From Maribellus sp. YY47 (GTDB lineage Bacteria; Bacteroidota; Bacteroidia; Bacteroidales; Prolixibacteraceae), in assembly GCF_023111095.1 (NCBI RefSeq), contig NZ_JALGYW010000030.1:1-54419 (forward strand): 54,419 nt of DNA, given 5' to 3'. Positions 25,791-33,059 of this stretch are shown in pieces. The stretch's first letter is position 1, and each line of letters begins with the position of its first letter. The position numbers were made by a program, and so were the translations under genes. The notes below the pieces were generated by a model. It was not told where the DNA came from, searched no databases, and was given only the letters and a program-made list of their open reading frames with translations.

Positions 25791-26969
25791 ATGACAACAA
25801 AAGTTACATTAAGGCAAAAGGAAATCAGCAAAGGACGTAAAAGCCTGTACCTCGACTTTTACCCACCAATCCCGCATCCTGAAACAGGCGAACCAACACG
25901 AAGGGAGTTTTTAGGACTTTATATCTTTAAGGAAACAACCACTGGTAGAAACGGAAAAGAAAAAAAGGTTGTTCTCAACCCTATTGACAAACAACACAAT
26001 ACAGATACACTAAAGATTGCCGATAGTATAAGGCAGAAAAGGGAAAACTTTTTAAATAAACCGGAAATCTACAACGAATACGAAAAAGAGCAGCTTCGTA
26101 AGAGAGAATTGGGAGAACAATCTTTTATTGACTATTTCAAAAAATTAACTGATAAGAAAAAAGAATCAAACCGGAACAGTTGGCTGTCAACCCTTAATTA
26201 CCTCGAAGCGTTTACCAACGGAAAATTAAAGTTTGCCGACCTCAACGAACGTTTTTTGGAGGACTTCAAAGAATACCTACTGACCACTAAAAGCACTAGA
26301 AGCGAAAAAACAACCTTATCAACAAATTCTGCTGTCTCCTACTTCAATAAGGTAAAGGCAGCATTAAAACAAGCCTACAAAGACGGTATTCTACAAACCG
26401 ACCTCAACAGTAAACTACAACCTATCAAGGCAGCCGAAACCAGACGGGAATACCTAACCATTGACGAACTAAATAGACTCGTAAAAACGCCTTGTAACGA
26501 CCCATTGTTAAAACGTGCCGCCCTCTTCTCATCACTTACCGGGCTTCGGTTCTCTGATATTCAAAAAATGGTTTGGAGAGAAATAGAATACATCGAAGGA
26601 CAGGGCTACTTTTTGAACTTCTTACAAAAGAAAACCAAAGGTGTTGAGGTTTTACCAATCTCGGAACAGGCTTATAGCATTTGCGGTAGTCCAGGGGACT
26701 CTGTAGACAAAGTTTTTGAGGGTTTGAAATATTCGGCTTATGCAAATAAACATCTTTCCCAATGGATTGGCGCCGCTGGGATAACTAAAGATATTACCTT
26801 CCATTGTTTTCGACACACATACGCCACATTACAGCTATTCAATGGAACTGATATTTATACTGTTTCAAAAATGCTAGGGCATAAAGACCTGAAAACTACA
26901 CAGGTTTACGCAAACATAGTTGATAAAGCAAAGAGAGAAGCAACAAATAAAATAATACTGGATTTTTAA
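25791..26969 (+). CDS. Tyrosine recombinase (site-specific integrase)
   Basis: The 392-residue protein is a phage-integrase-family enzyme of the Bacteroidota mobile element type. An N-terminal arm-binding region (LRQKEISKGRKSLYLDFYPP) and a SAM-like core-binding domain (about 110-200) precede the catalytic domain. Catalytic residues are Arg near 253 (TGLRFSDIQ), His338 and Arg341 (HCFRHTYA), His364 (LGHKDLKTT) and the nucleophile Tyr373 (QVYANIVDK). It would catalyse integration at the mnmE end and, with a helper, excision. It is 6 bp behind the HTH gene and 17 bp before an unknown gene, so the three appear cotranscribed. Confidence 0.95.
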   Translation: MTTKVTLRQKEISKGRKSLYLDFYPPIPHPETGEPTRREFLGLYIFKETTTGRNGKEKKVVLNPIDKQHNTDTLKIADSIRQKRENFLNKPEIYNEYEKEQLRKRELGEQSFIDYFKKLTDKKKESNRNSWLSTLNYLEAFTNGKLKFADLNERFLEDFKEYLLTTKSTRSEKTTLSTNSAVSYFNKVKAALKQAYKDGILQTDLNSKLQPIKAAETRREYLTIDELNRLVKTPCNDPLLKRAALFSSLTGLRFSDIQKMVWREIEYIEGQGYFLNFLQKKTKGVEVLPISEQAYSICGSPGDSVDKVFEGLKYSAYANKHLSQWIGAAGITKDITFHCFRHTYATLQLFNGTDIYTVSKMLGHKDLKTTQVYANIVDKAKREATNKIILDF

Positions 26970-26986
26970 GTATATAGATTAACCTT

Positions 26987-27712
26987 ATGAGAGAAGATGA
27001 AATTACGTGGTTAAATGGAGAACTTCGACCACTTGAATGTGAAGAATACATAAATAACCCAAAAAAAAGATTAGAGTTTCTAAAGGGAAATAGAAAAAAA
27101 GTTCGCGATTTGGGCGCAAGTCAAGAAATGTTAAGAGAATATGACTTACTAATAAGTGATACTAGAGATGAAATCCTTATTCTGAATGTAGGTTCTGCAA
27201 ACACTGAAAAGAAAGCAAATAATAACACTGGAAAATCAAACGATAAAAAATCCCCTGATTCATCAGAAGGTTATGACTTGGTGAAAACATTTGGTTATGA
27301 TATCGAAAATGAATTGCAAATCTTCTTCATGTCAACCAATGGGACAATGTTCAAAAAAACTACCCTGCCTGATTACTACTTTTGCTTCGGAACAAGTGAT
27401 ACTCCACCAGAATTAAAACTTGACTTTATTTTAGGATCTGTTCAAGATTTTGGATATTTTATTGCAGAGCTTGAAAAAATAGTATCAAAAGAAAATATTA
27501 AAAGTTTCAACACGTGGATTTCTGAAAGGCTTTTATTTAAAGGCAAAAAATTAACTGTTGAACTCGTTGAAAAATACAAATCAAAAAGAAAAGAAAGGGA
27601 GTTGACAGAAGCGAAAAAAATAGATGAAGTATTAAAAGTGCTAAAAAATGAATCCTCCTCCCCAGCAACCTCCCCAAAAACTTCATTCCAAACCACATTA
27701 AAAATTAACTGA
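26987..27712 (+). CDS. Hypothetical protein of the element
   Basis: I do not recognise this 241-residue protein. It is lysine- and glutamate-rich and mostly helical, with a low-complexity linker near residues 75-95 (NNNTGKSNDKKSPDSS) separating a helical N-terminal part from a mixed alpha/beta part (FGYDIENELQIFFMS). The C-terminus is a charged helix and then a Ser/Thr/Pro tail. No signal peptide, membrane segment or catalytic motif is visible. Its position right behind the integrase fits element-specific accessory proteins often found there in Bacteroidota islands. Base use is A-rich like its neighbours. Confidence 0.6.
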   Translation: MREDEITWLNGELRPLECEEYINNPKKRLEFLKGNRKKVRDLGASQEMLREYDLLISDTRDEILILNVGSANTEKKANNNTGKSNDKKSPDSSEGYDLVKTFGYDIENELQIFFMSTNGTMFKKTTLPDYYFCFGTSDTPPELKLDFILGSVQDFGYFIAELEKIVSKENIKSFNTWISERLLFKGKKLTVELVEKYKSKRKERELTEAKKIDEVLKVLKNESSSPATSPKTSFQTTLKIN

Positions 27713-27770
27713 CAACATGTTACGGATTTTTATTTATTAAAAACCTCCCCAATTCCCCCCAGACCTCCCC
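27657..27770. repeat. Four CCTCCCC repeats
   Basis: CCTCCCC occurs at 27657-27663, 27669-27675, 27744-27750 and 27764-27770, in three cases as ACCTCCCC. The first two overlap the end of the upstream gene and the last two lie just before the excisionase-type HTH gene. They stand out in A/T-rich surroundings and could be operator or replication-initiator sites. Confidence 0.45.
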
Positions 27771-27802
27771 ATTACTTTTGACTCAGAACATTTAAAAAAG
27801 TT

Positions 27803-28177
27803 TTGAGCATGGAGTTAATATTATCAACACCCGAAGATTTAAAAGAGATAGTAAAAGTTGCTTTGGCAGAGTTTAAAAATCAAGAGCAACAACAGCTAGA
27901 AAAAACTCATCAAATTCCCCAAGTACAACCTTTACAAGAATTAATCACAGTTGACGAACTCGCTGAGTTACTTCATTTATCCAAACCAACAGTTTATTCC
28001 AATTATTCAAAAGGACTTATTCCAGGAGGATGCAAGCAAGGCAAACGTGTTTTGTTTGATAAGCAAATCATACTTGATTGGGTAAGGTCAGGCCGCAAGC
28101 TGTCAAACGCTGAAATAGAAGCCGAAGCCGAAAACTTTTTAGCCACCAGAAAGAAAGGAGGGCGCAGGAATGGATAG
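27803..28177 (+). CDS. Excisionase-type helix-turn-helix DNA-binding protein
   Basis: The ORF opens with ATG at 27809 if the first Met-Ser pair is dropped, giving about 122-124 residues. The C-terminal half is a helix-turn-helix_17 (excisionase/MerR-like) unit: LITVDELAELLHLSKPTVYS, followed by the wing GLIPGGCKQGKRVLFDKQII and DWVRSGRK. The N-terminal half is an amphipathic helix with a Gln/Glu-rich stretch. In Bacteroidota elements such small proteins act as recombination directionality factors or as regulators of the replication genes that follow. It overlaps the next gene by 8 bp and begins the block that leads to the helicase. Confidence 0.8.
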   Translation: MSMELILSTPEDLKEIVKVALAEFKNQEQQQLEKTHQIPQVQPLQELITVDELAELLHLSKPTVYSNYSKGLIPGGCKQGKRVLFDKQIILDWVRSGRKLSNAEIEAEAENFLATRKKGGRRNG

Positions 28178-28481
28178 TATAAAAAAAGCCGCACGCTCCA
28201 CAGGCTACGGCATTAACGATCGAATCAAAAGTAAGCATTCCTATCTAAACAAAAATAAATCAGCAAGGAAAAGAGACAATTCAAAGGATTGTATCATCTA
28301 TGGGCTTTGGATGAACAGGGATACAGGAATGATTTACATGGAAGAAGTCACTCAATTAAAAGAAAAGGTTCCATTTGGAGGTCATGTATTAAAAATGACT
28401 GGTCCTGAAGAGAAAATTAAAACGTTGCTGAGAAAATTAGAAAAAAACCCATTTCTCGTTGAAAGGTATTTAATGAACTAG
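28170..28481 (+). CDS. Small hypothetical protein in the replication block
   Basis: This 103-residue basic protein is not recognised. Its N-terminus is rich in Lys, Arg and Ser (about residues 4-38), followed by a compact beta-rich part (IIYGLWMNRDTGMIYMEEV) and a C-terminal helix. It overlaps the upstream HTH gene by 8 bp and lies 11 bp before the replisome-organizer-like gene, so translational coupling within an operon is likely. A DNA-binding role is possible from the charge but not shown. Confidence 0.55.
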   Translation: MDSIKKAARSTGYGINDRIKSKHSYLNKNKSARKRDNSKDCIIYGLWMNRDTGMIYMEEVTQLKEKVPFGGHVLKMTGPEEKIKTLLRKLEKNPFLVERYLMN

Positions 28482-28492
28482 AGCAAACAGAG

Positions 28493-29176
28493 ATGGTACA
28501 TCGAAGAAAAAATAACGTTGATTATTTCAGTACAATGCACGGGTGGATTAAAATAAGTCGCAAAATGATTGACTGGGAATGGTACACGGAGCCTAACACA
28601 TTCCGGGTATTCACACACCTACTTTTACAGGCCAATTTCGAGCCCCAAAAGTGGAAAGGTATCGATCTACTTCCCGGTCAATTAATCATTGGACGCAAGC
28701 AATTAGCCGATGAATTGAAACTATCTGAGCGACAAATCAGGACTTCATTAAATCGCCTAAAATCGACCAACGAACTGACCATCAAAACGACCAACAGATT
28801 TAGCATAGTAACTATCTGTAAATGGAGTCAATACCAAGGCGAAAGAGAACCTGAACGACCAACAGAACGACCAGCATACGGTCAGTCAAGCGACCAGCAA
28901 ACGACCACAGCTAAAGAATATAAGAATAAAAGAAAGAATATAGAGGAACGCAAAAGGGATTTTGCGAACTCTCTAAATCCTTTTTTTGATATGTATGGAA
29001 AAGAGATGATGAATAACTTCTATTCGTACTGGACTGAGCATGGAGAAAATGACCGTAAGATGAGATTTGAGAAGCAGAGTTCTTTCGGCATTTCCCGAAG
29101 GTTGGCAACCTGGAAAAAGAATCAAAAAACAAACAGTTACACGACATTACCGCCACTAAGAGGAGTAGAGAAATGA
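28493..29176 (+). CDS. DnaD/phage replisome-organizer-like replication protein
   Basis: The 227-residue protein starts at ATG 28493 or possibly at MHGWIKISR (28535), which is the usual beginning of the domain. The N-terminal part (HGWIKISRKMIDWEWY, then LLPGQLIIGRKQLADELKLS and RQIRTSLNRLK) resembles the winged-helix domain of phage replisome organizers. A polar linker (about 118-155) is followed by a C-terminal helical domain ending SFGISRRLATWKK. Proteins of this layout load the replicative helicase at an origin. The next gene is a DnaB-type helicase whose ATG overlaps this stop, which fits a loader-helicase pair. Confidence 0.78.
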   Translation: MVHRRKNNVDYFSTMHGWIKISRKMIDWEWYTEPNTFRVFTHLLLQANFEPQKWKGIDLLPGQLIIGRKQLADELKLSERQIRTSLNRLKSTNELTIKTTNRFSIVTICKWSQYQGEREPERPTERPAYGQSSDQQTTTAKEYKNKRKNIEERKRDFANSLNPFFDMYGKEMMNNFYSYWTEHGENDRKMRFEKQSSFGISRRLATWKKNQKTNSYTTLPPLRGVEK

Positions 29177-30525
29177 AAAATTCAGAATTAGAACATATTC
29201 CACCTCAAGCAATTGAAGTTGAAGCCGCCGTATTAGGGGCATTAATGTTGGAAGCCGAAGCATTCACAGCGGTTGAAAGTATTTTGCAGCCCAACAGCTT
29301 TTATCAGGATAAACACAAGATCATTTTTGAAACTATCCTGAGACTCAAGGCTGATAAAAAGCCTGTCGATCTGCTCACCGTTACCCTGGCGATAAAAGAA
29401 AGTGGGAGATTGGATACTCTAACACCGGGATATATAACAGGACTAACCCGGAACGTAGCTTCAGCAGCGAACATTGAGCACCATGCCAGGATCATTGCGG
29501 AAATGTATGTCAAACGCGAAATGATTCGCAAAGCAACAGAGATTATCGATCAGGCCTATTCTGGTGAAGATGTGGAAACGATCAGTCAGACTTGGAAGCA
29601 AGCCGGGGAAAGGCTTGATAACATTTTTACGATTGCTGACTCTGGAAAACATATTTCGGAAGTTTTAAAGGATACGGTTAGGGATATTGAGGCAGACTGT
29701 ACAGCAACAGCAGCCGGTCAACCACCGGGAATCATAACAGGATTTAAAAGCTTGGATTATACAACCGGAGGATGGAGACCAGGCAACATGATTGTTTTAG
29801 CAGCACGTCCCGGCGTCGGGAAAACATCCTTTGCGCTTCATTTCGCACTCGAAGCAGCTAAGGCCGGGTCTTGGGTAAACATCTTTTCACTCGAAATGAA
29901 CAAAGAAGATTTAGCCCGGATTTTACTTTCATCTGAAAGTGAAGTTTACAGATCAGGCATTCGGGACGGAGAGCTAGATATATCGGATTGGCAGAAGATT
30001 AATCTTGCAGTTTCGAGACTCGAAAATTTACCGATCATCTTCCGAGATGCAGCAGGAATGACGGTACAACAAATCAGGACTGCGATCCACCAGAACCGTA
30101 AGCAAGGCTGCTGTGACTTTGTAATGGTTGATTACTTGCAGTTAGTCAGATCACAGTCGAGCAAAGCAAACAGAGAATTAGAGGTGTCAGAAATTAGCAG
30201 AACACTAAAAACCATTGCATTGTCCGAAAACATCCCGATTCTAGCACTTTCACAGTTAAACCGGGATGCCGAAGGAAAAACGCCAACGCTGGCAAATTTG
30301 CGAGAATCCGGAGCGATAGAACAGGATGCAGATTTAGTGATCTTTCTTTCGCCTGATGGCGAAGCAATCAGGACAACTATTGCCAAACATCGCCGGGGAA
30401 AACTTGGTGACTTTAACGTATATCACGATGGTCAAATGACCCGGTTTTCAGAAAGCCCCATGAATTTCAATATGCCTCATCCCGACAATAGTATCTCATC
30501 CAAAATAAGCGATAGTCCTTTTTGA
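29173..30525 (+). CDS. DnaB-type replicative DNA helicase of the element
   Basis: The 450-residue protein is a complete DnaB-family helicase. The N-terminal DnaB domain (PPQAIEVEAAVLGALMLEAE) is followed by the RecA-like domain with Walker A ARPGVGKTS (about residue 216) and the DnaB motifs FSLEMNKEDLARI, FVMVDYLQLV and LANLRESGAIEQDADLVIFL. It unwinds DNA ahead of replication. It overlaps the upstream loader-like gene by 4 bp (ATGA). A second helicase in addition to the chromosomal one implies that the element can replicate itself after excision. It is not the host dnaB, as it sits inside the att-bounded region. Confidence 0.93.
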   Translation: MKNSELEHIPPQAIEVEAAVLGALMLEAEAFTAVESILQPNSFYQDKHKIIFETILRLKADKKPVDLLTVTLAIKESGRLDTLTPGYITGLTRNVASAANIEHHARIIAEMYVKREMIRKATEIIDQAYSGEDVETISQTWKQAGERLDNIFTIADSGKHISEVLKDTVRDIEADCTATAAGQPPGIITGFKSLDYTTGGWRPGNMIVLAARPGVGKTSFALHFALEAAKAGSWVNIFSLEMNKEDLARILLSSESEVYRSGIRDGELDISDWQKINLAVSRLENLPIIFRDAAGMTVQQIRTAIHQNRKQGCCDFVMVDYLQLVRSQSSKANRELEVSEISRTLKTIALSENIPILALSQLNRDAEGKTPTLANLRESGAIEQDADLVIFLSPDGEAIRTTIAKHRRGKLGDFNVYHDGQMTRFSESPMNFNMPHPDNSISSKISDSPF

Positions 30526-30581
30526 GGATTCAAACAAACAGAAAATAAGGAATCAAAAAGAGCAAACAATGCAACAATAAA

Positions 30582-30621
30582 ACAACGGCAAGGAAAGCAT
30601 TTTATGTGCTTTCTTTGTTGT
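30582..30621 (+). terminator. Imperfect hairpin after the helicase gene
   Basis: AAGGAAAGCA (30590-30599) pairs with TGCTTTCTTT (30606-30615) with one wobble or mismatch, and flanking CAAC/GTTG bases extend it. The T-run is short, so terminator function is uncertain. Confidence 0.4.
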
Positions 30622-30672
30622 CGGGGCATAATTCGAGGATGGAATAACCTTTTAACTTATAAAGGCACCTCG

Positions 30673-30703
30673 TTTAAAGCTACGCCAGAAAATGATACAT
30701 TTG
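30673..30703 (+). promoter_or_regulatory. Promoter of the 97-residue ORF
   Basis: TTTA (30673-30676) and TACATTTG (30696-30703) are 19 bases apart. The -7 box fits TAnnTTTG and overlaps an in-frame ATG at 30692, which argues that this ATG is upstream of the transcript. Confidence 0.5.
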
Positions 30704-30715
30704 TTTCTCAGTAAA

Positions 30716-31009
30716 ATGAAATTACATATGGTAGCCAAGGAGAACATAGATAAGCTATTAGACAAACGATTGAATCTGTTAATCGAACTGGCAGAATACG
30801 GAGTAGAAACAACGACACAGCCGCACGAGAAGAAGGACGTAGAGAAGGATATAAGGATCTTGGAACAGTTCCTGGAAATACTCAAGAAGGAGTCACCGAA
30901 AACATACGTGAAAACTTCGGAAGGATTAATGCTGGACGACGAGGAAATATCCTACACAAGATTAAGAGAAGAACAATCTTCGAAGGATCCAGAGAAGACG
31001 GGTATATAG
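30716..31009 (+). CDS. Small charged hypothetical protein
   Basis: The ORF could open at 30692, but a promoter box covers that ATG, so the start is placed at 30716 (MKLHMVAKEN) or 30728 (MVAKEN). The product of 93-97 residues is helical and highly charged, with heptad-like Leu/Ile (IDKLLDKRLNLLIELAEYG, DIRILEQFLEILKKE). No known domain is recognised. A regulatory or structural accessory role in the element is possible. It is followed by a long stretch with remnants only. Confidence 0.45.
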   Translation: MKLHMVAKENIDKLLDKRLNLLIELAEYGVETTTQPHEKKDVEKDIRILEQFLEILKKESPKTYVKTSEGLMLDDEEISYTRLREEQSSKDPEKTGI

Positions 31010-31722
31010 ATTTACCGAGGAAAAATTCAATACAAACATTACACACCTTTAGGCAATACACCTCAGTCTAAAATACGGAAAAAGTCCGTATAACTACGTA
31101 AAAATCTCCCGAATACCCTATAAACATTATATATTCAGAGTTCATATCTTCTCTGCAAGTACAATTTCAGCTAACAAGAGACCATTCTACACAACAATGT
31201 ATAACGCTGGTATTCAGACACGTACAAAATTCGCTAAATATATCAATTATTGATTTTTGCCTTAATAATGCAGAGAATGAAAGTTTACGTACACTTTTGC
31301 ATCATTTACGGAAAATTAGTGGGGCCAAGTCTATTTCAAAAATAAAACACCACCTAACGAACTATCCTGATGTCGTTTAATGCCATACCTTAACCGACAA
31401 GGCTACTTGTCAGTTGCACTGGATTTGGATATTAAAGAAAAGACCGCGGAAAAATACATCGGTCAATTCAAAGACAATGGCTTGCTTGAACATGAGCATA
31501 ACAACTATACAAAACCGTCAAATGGGAAACAGGAATTAGCGGAAACGTGGGGTTTATTCAGCCAACTGTAAACTGTGACTGAATACTGTAAACTATTCCA
31601 TTTACTACGTTTCCTATACTTCCCCTCTCCGATGTTGATAACTCTCCTATTTTTTCTTGGTTATGTTTAGCTTTTCTTCATTAAATTAGCCAAAATCTGA
31701 CAAGTCATTAAACCCTACTATT
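31010..31722. other. Low-coding region with gene remnants and small repeats
   Basis: No intact gene is seen. ATACGGA (31073-31079) and TCCGTAT (31085-31091) form a 7-bp hairpin with a 5-base loop. A frame that is open from 31102 to 31380, without an ATG, runs into the remnant described at 31380. ACTGTAAACT occurs twice, at 31565-31574 and 31585-31594, exactly 20 bp apart. Confidence 0.5.
31102..31571 (+). pseudogene. Remnant of a larger gene, possibly the C-terminus of a DUF3987/primase-helicase-type protein
   Basis: The 63-residue piece at 31380-31571 starts MPYLNRQGYLSVALDLDI and goes on with KEKTAEKYIGQFKDNGLLEH. This reads like the C-terminal winged-helix end of DUF3987-type proteins of Bacteroidota mobile elements, in which a YLxVAxxLxIxxKTAEKYIxxF pattern is common; the match is from memory. 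Directly upstream another frame is open for 92 codons with no start codon. It stops at 31378, one base before the frame of this piece begins. The simplest reading is a decayed gene with a frameshift and lost 5' part. An intact small DNA-binding protein starting at 31380 cannot be excluded. Confidence 0.4.
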
Positions 31723-32007
31723 ATGTTTTTGGGAAAAAGAATACGAGAATTACGGGAAGAAAAAGCCCTCCTCCAACGCCAACTGGCTGCTGAACTGGAA
31801 ATTGACACACCCATGTTTAGCAAAATTGAACGGGGCGAGCGTAAGGCAAAACGAGAGCAAGTAATCCAATTGGCTGAATTGCTTGAGGTTGATAAAGATG
31901 AATTACTAACCTTCTGGTTGGCCGGGCAGGTATATGAACTGATTAAAGATGAAGAAACAGCGATGAAAGCCCTGCAATTTGTAGAGCAAAATCTGAGCAA
32001 TAAATAA
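31723..32007 (+). CDS. XRE-family helix-turn-helix transcriptional regulator
   Basis: The 94-residue protein consists of a lambda-repressor-type HTH (LGKRIRELREEKALLQRQLA, then IDTPMFSKIERGERKA; residues 3-60) and a short C-terminal helical tail (YELIKDEETAMKALQFVEQN). Proteins of exactly this form are usual first genes of Bacteroidota restriction or defence loci. It starts the cassette that runs to hsdR, and its stop is 8 bp before the WYL regulator, so both are cotranscribed. It most likely binds its own promoter in the preceding repeats-bearing region. Confidence 0.88.
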   Translation: MFLGKRIRELREEKALLQRQLAAELEIDTPMFSKIERGERKAKREQVIQLAELLEVDKDELLTFWLAGQVYELIKDEETAMKALQFVEQNLSNK

Positions 32008-32015
32008 AAGAAAAC

Positions 32016-33029
32016 GTGTCAACCAACAAAAACGCGACTATACGATACCAGGCTTTGGATAGATGTTTTCGGAATCCGGGTAGAAAATATTACATCGAGG
32101 ATTTAATTGACGCATGTAATGACGCTTTATTGGATGTTGACCCAAAATCCTCAGGGGTAAAACGTCGTCAGATATATGAAGACATAAAGTTCATGCAGGA
32201 TTCAAAAGGTTTTGACGCTCCTGTCGAATCCTTTAAAGATGGCAGAAAAGCGTTCTATCGCTATACCGACATGAACTTTTCGATCAATAGTCAACCTTTA
32301 AACGAGCAGGAAGCCCAACAATTAAAGGAATCCTTATTAACGCTTTCCCGTTTTAAAGGGATGCCTCAATTTGATTGGGTAGAGGAATTAACAGCCCGCC
32401 TGGAACACACCTTTAATCTCAAAACTGATGACAACATACTGAGTTTTGAAGAAAACCCGTTTTTAACCGGGCGCGAGTACATTGGCAATATTTACAACGC
32501 CATCGTCAGCAAAAAGGTGCTGCTAATAACTTACAAACCATTTAAAACAGATAGAGAGTTATTATTTGAAATTCATCCCTACCACCTGAAACAGTACAAC
32601 AACCGCTGGTTTTTATTTGGGTTGAATAACGAATATGGAAGCATCACAAACCTGGCGCTTGACCGCATTCAGAAAATCAACGAAAGCAAAACAAAATACA
32701 TCACAAATACAAAAATCGACTTTTCAGACTATTTCGACGACGTTATTGGAGTATCAGTAGATGAAGCGCAGGAACCCCAAAAGGTAGTTTTAAAGGCCGA
32801 TGATGACCTGTTACCTTACATCACGTCTAAACCCATGCATGGTTCACAGAAAATAAAAAAGGATGAGGAAGGAACCCGGATTGAATTAAAACTTCAACTG
32901 AATTACGAATTGGAATCAACGATTCTTTCCTTCGGAGAGAAAATTGAAGTAGCAGAGCCAGAGGCTCTTCGAGCAGCCATCACAAACAGAATTAAAGTAT
33001 TAAATCTAAAATATACCACCTGTGTATAA
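32016..33029 (+). CDS. WYL-domain transcriptional regulator
   Basis: The 337-residue protein starts with GTG at 32016, 8 bp after the XRE gene. The N-terminal part has an HTH-like layout (TIRYQALDRCFRNPGRKYYI, then VKRRQIYEDIKFMQDS). The central part contains the WYL fold: LLITYKPFKTDRELLFEIHP and YHLKQYNNRWFLFG (about residues 166-205). A C-terminal WCX-like extension follows. WYL regulators (BrxR/CapW class) bind a ligand and repress or activate defence operons. Its place between XRE and the effectors suggests that it controls the whole cassette, perhaps in response to infection or DNA damage signals. Confidence 0.88.
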   Translation: MSTNKNATIRYQALDRCFRNPGRKYYIEDLIDACNDALLDVDPKSSGVKRRQIYEDIKFMQDSKGFDAPVESFKDGRKAFYRYTDMNFSINSQPLNEQEAQQLKESLLTLSRFKGMPQFDWVEELTARLEHTFNLKTDDNILSFEENPFLTGREYIGNIYNAIVSKKVLLITYKPFKTDRELLFEIHPYHLKQYNNRWFLFGLNNEYGSITNLALDRIQKINESKTKYITNTKIDFSDYFDDVIGVSVDEAQEPQKVVLKADDDLLPYITSKPMHGSQKIKKDEEGTRIELKLQLNYELESTILSFGEKIEVAEPEALRAAITNRIKVLNLKYTTCV

Positions 33030-33059
33030 ACACTGCACAGGTTTAAATGAATTTTGATA

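Noticed and set aside
29173-30525. The chromosomal dnaB gene.
   Set aside because: It lies between the att repeats, is coupled to a phage-type organizer gene and is shorter than most housekeeping DnaB proteins; the host gene should be elsewhere.
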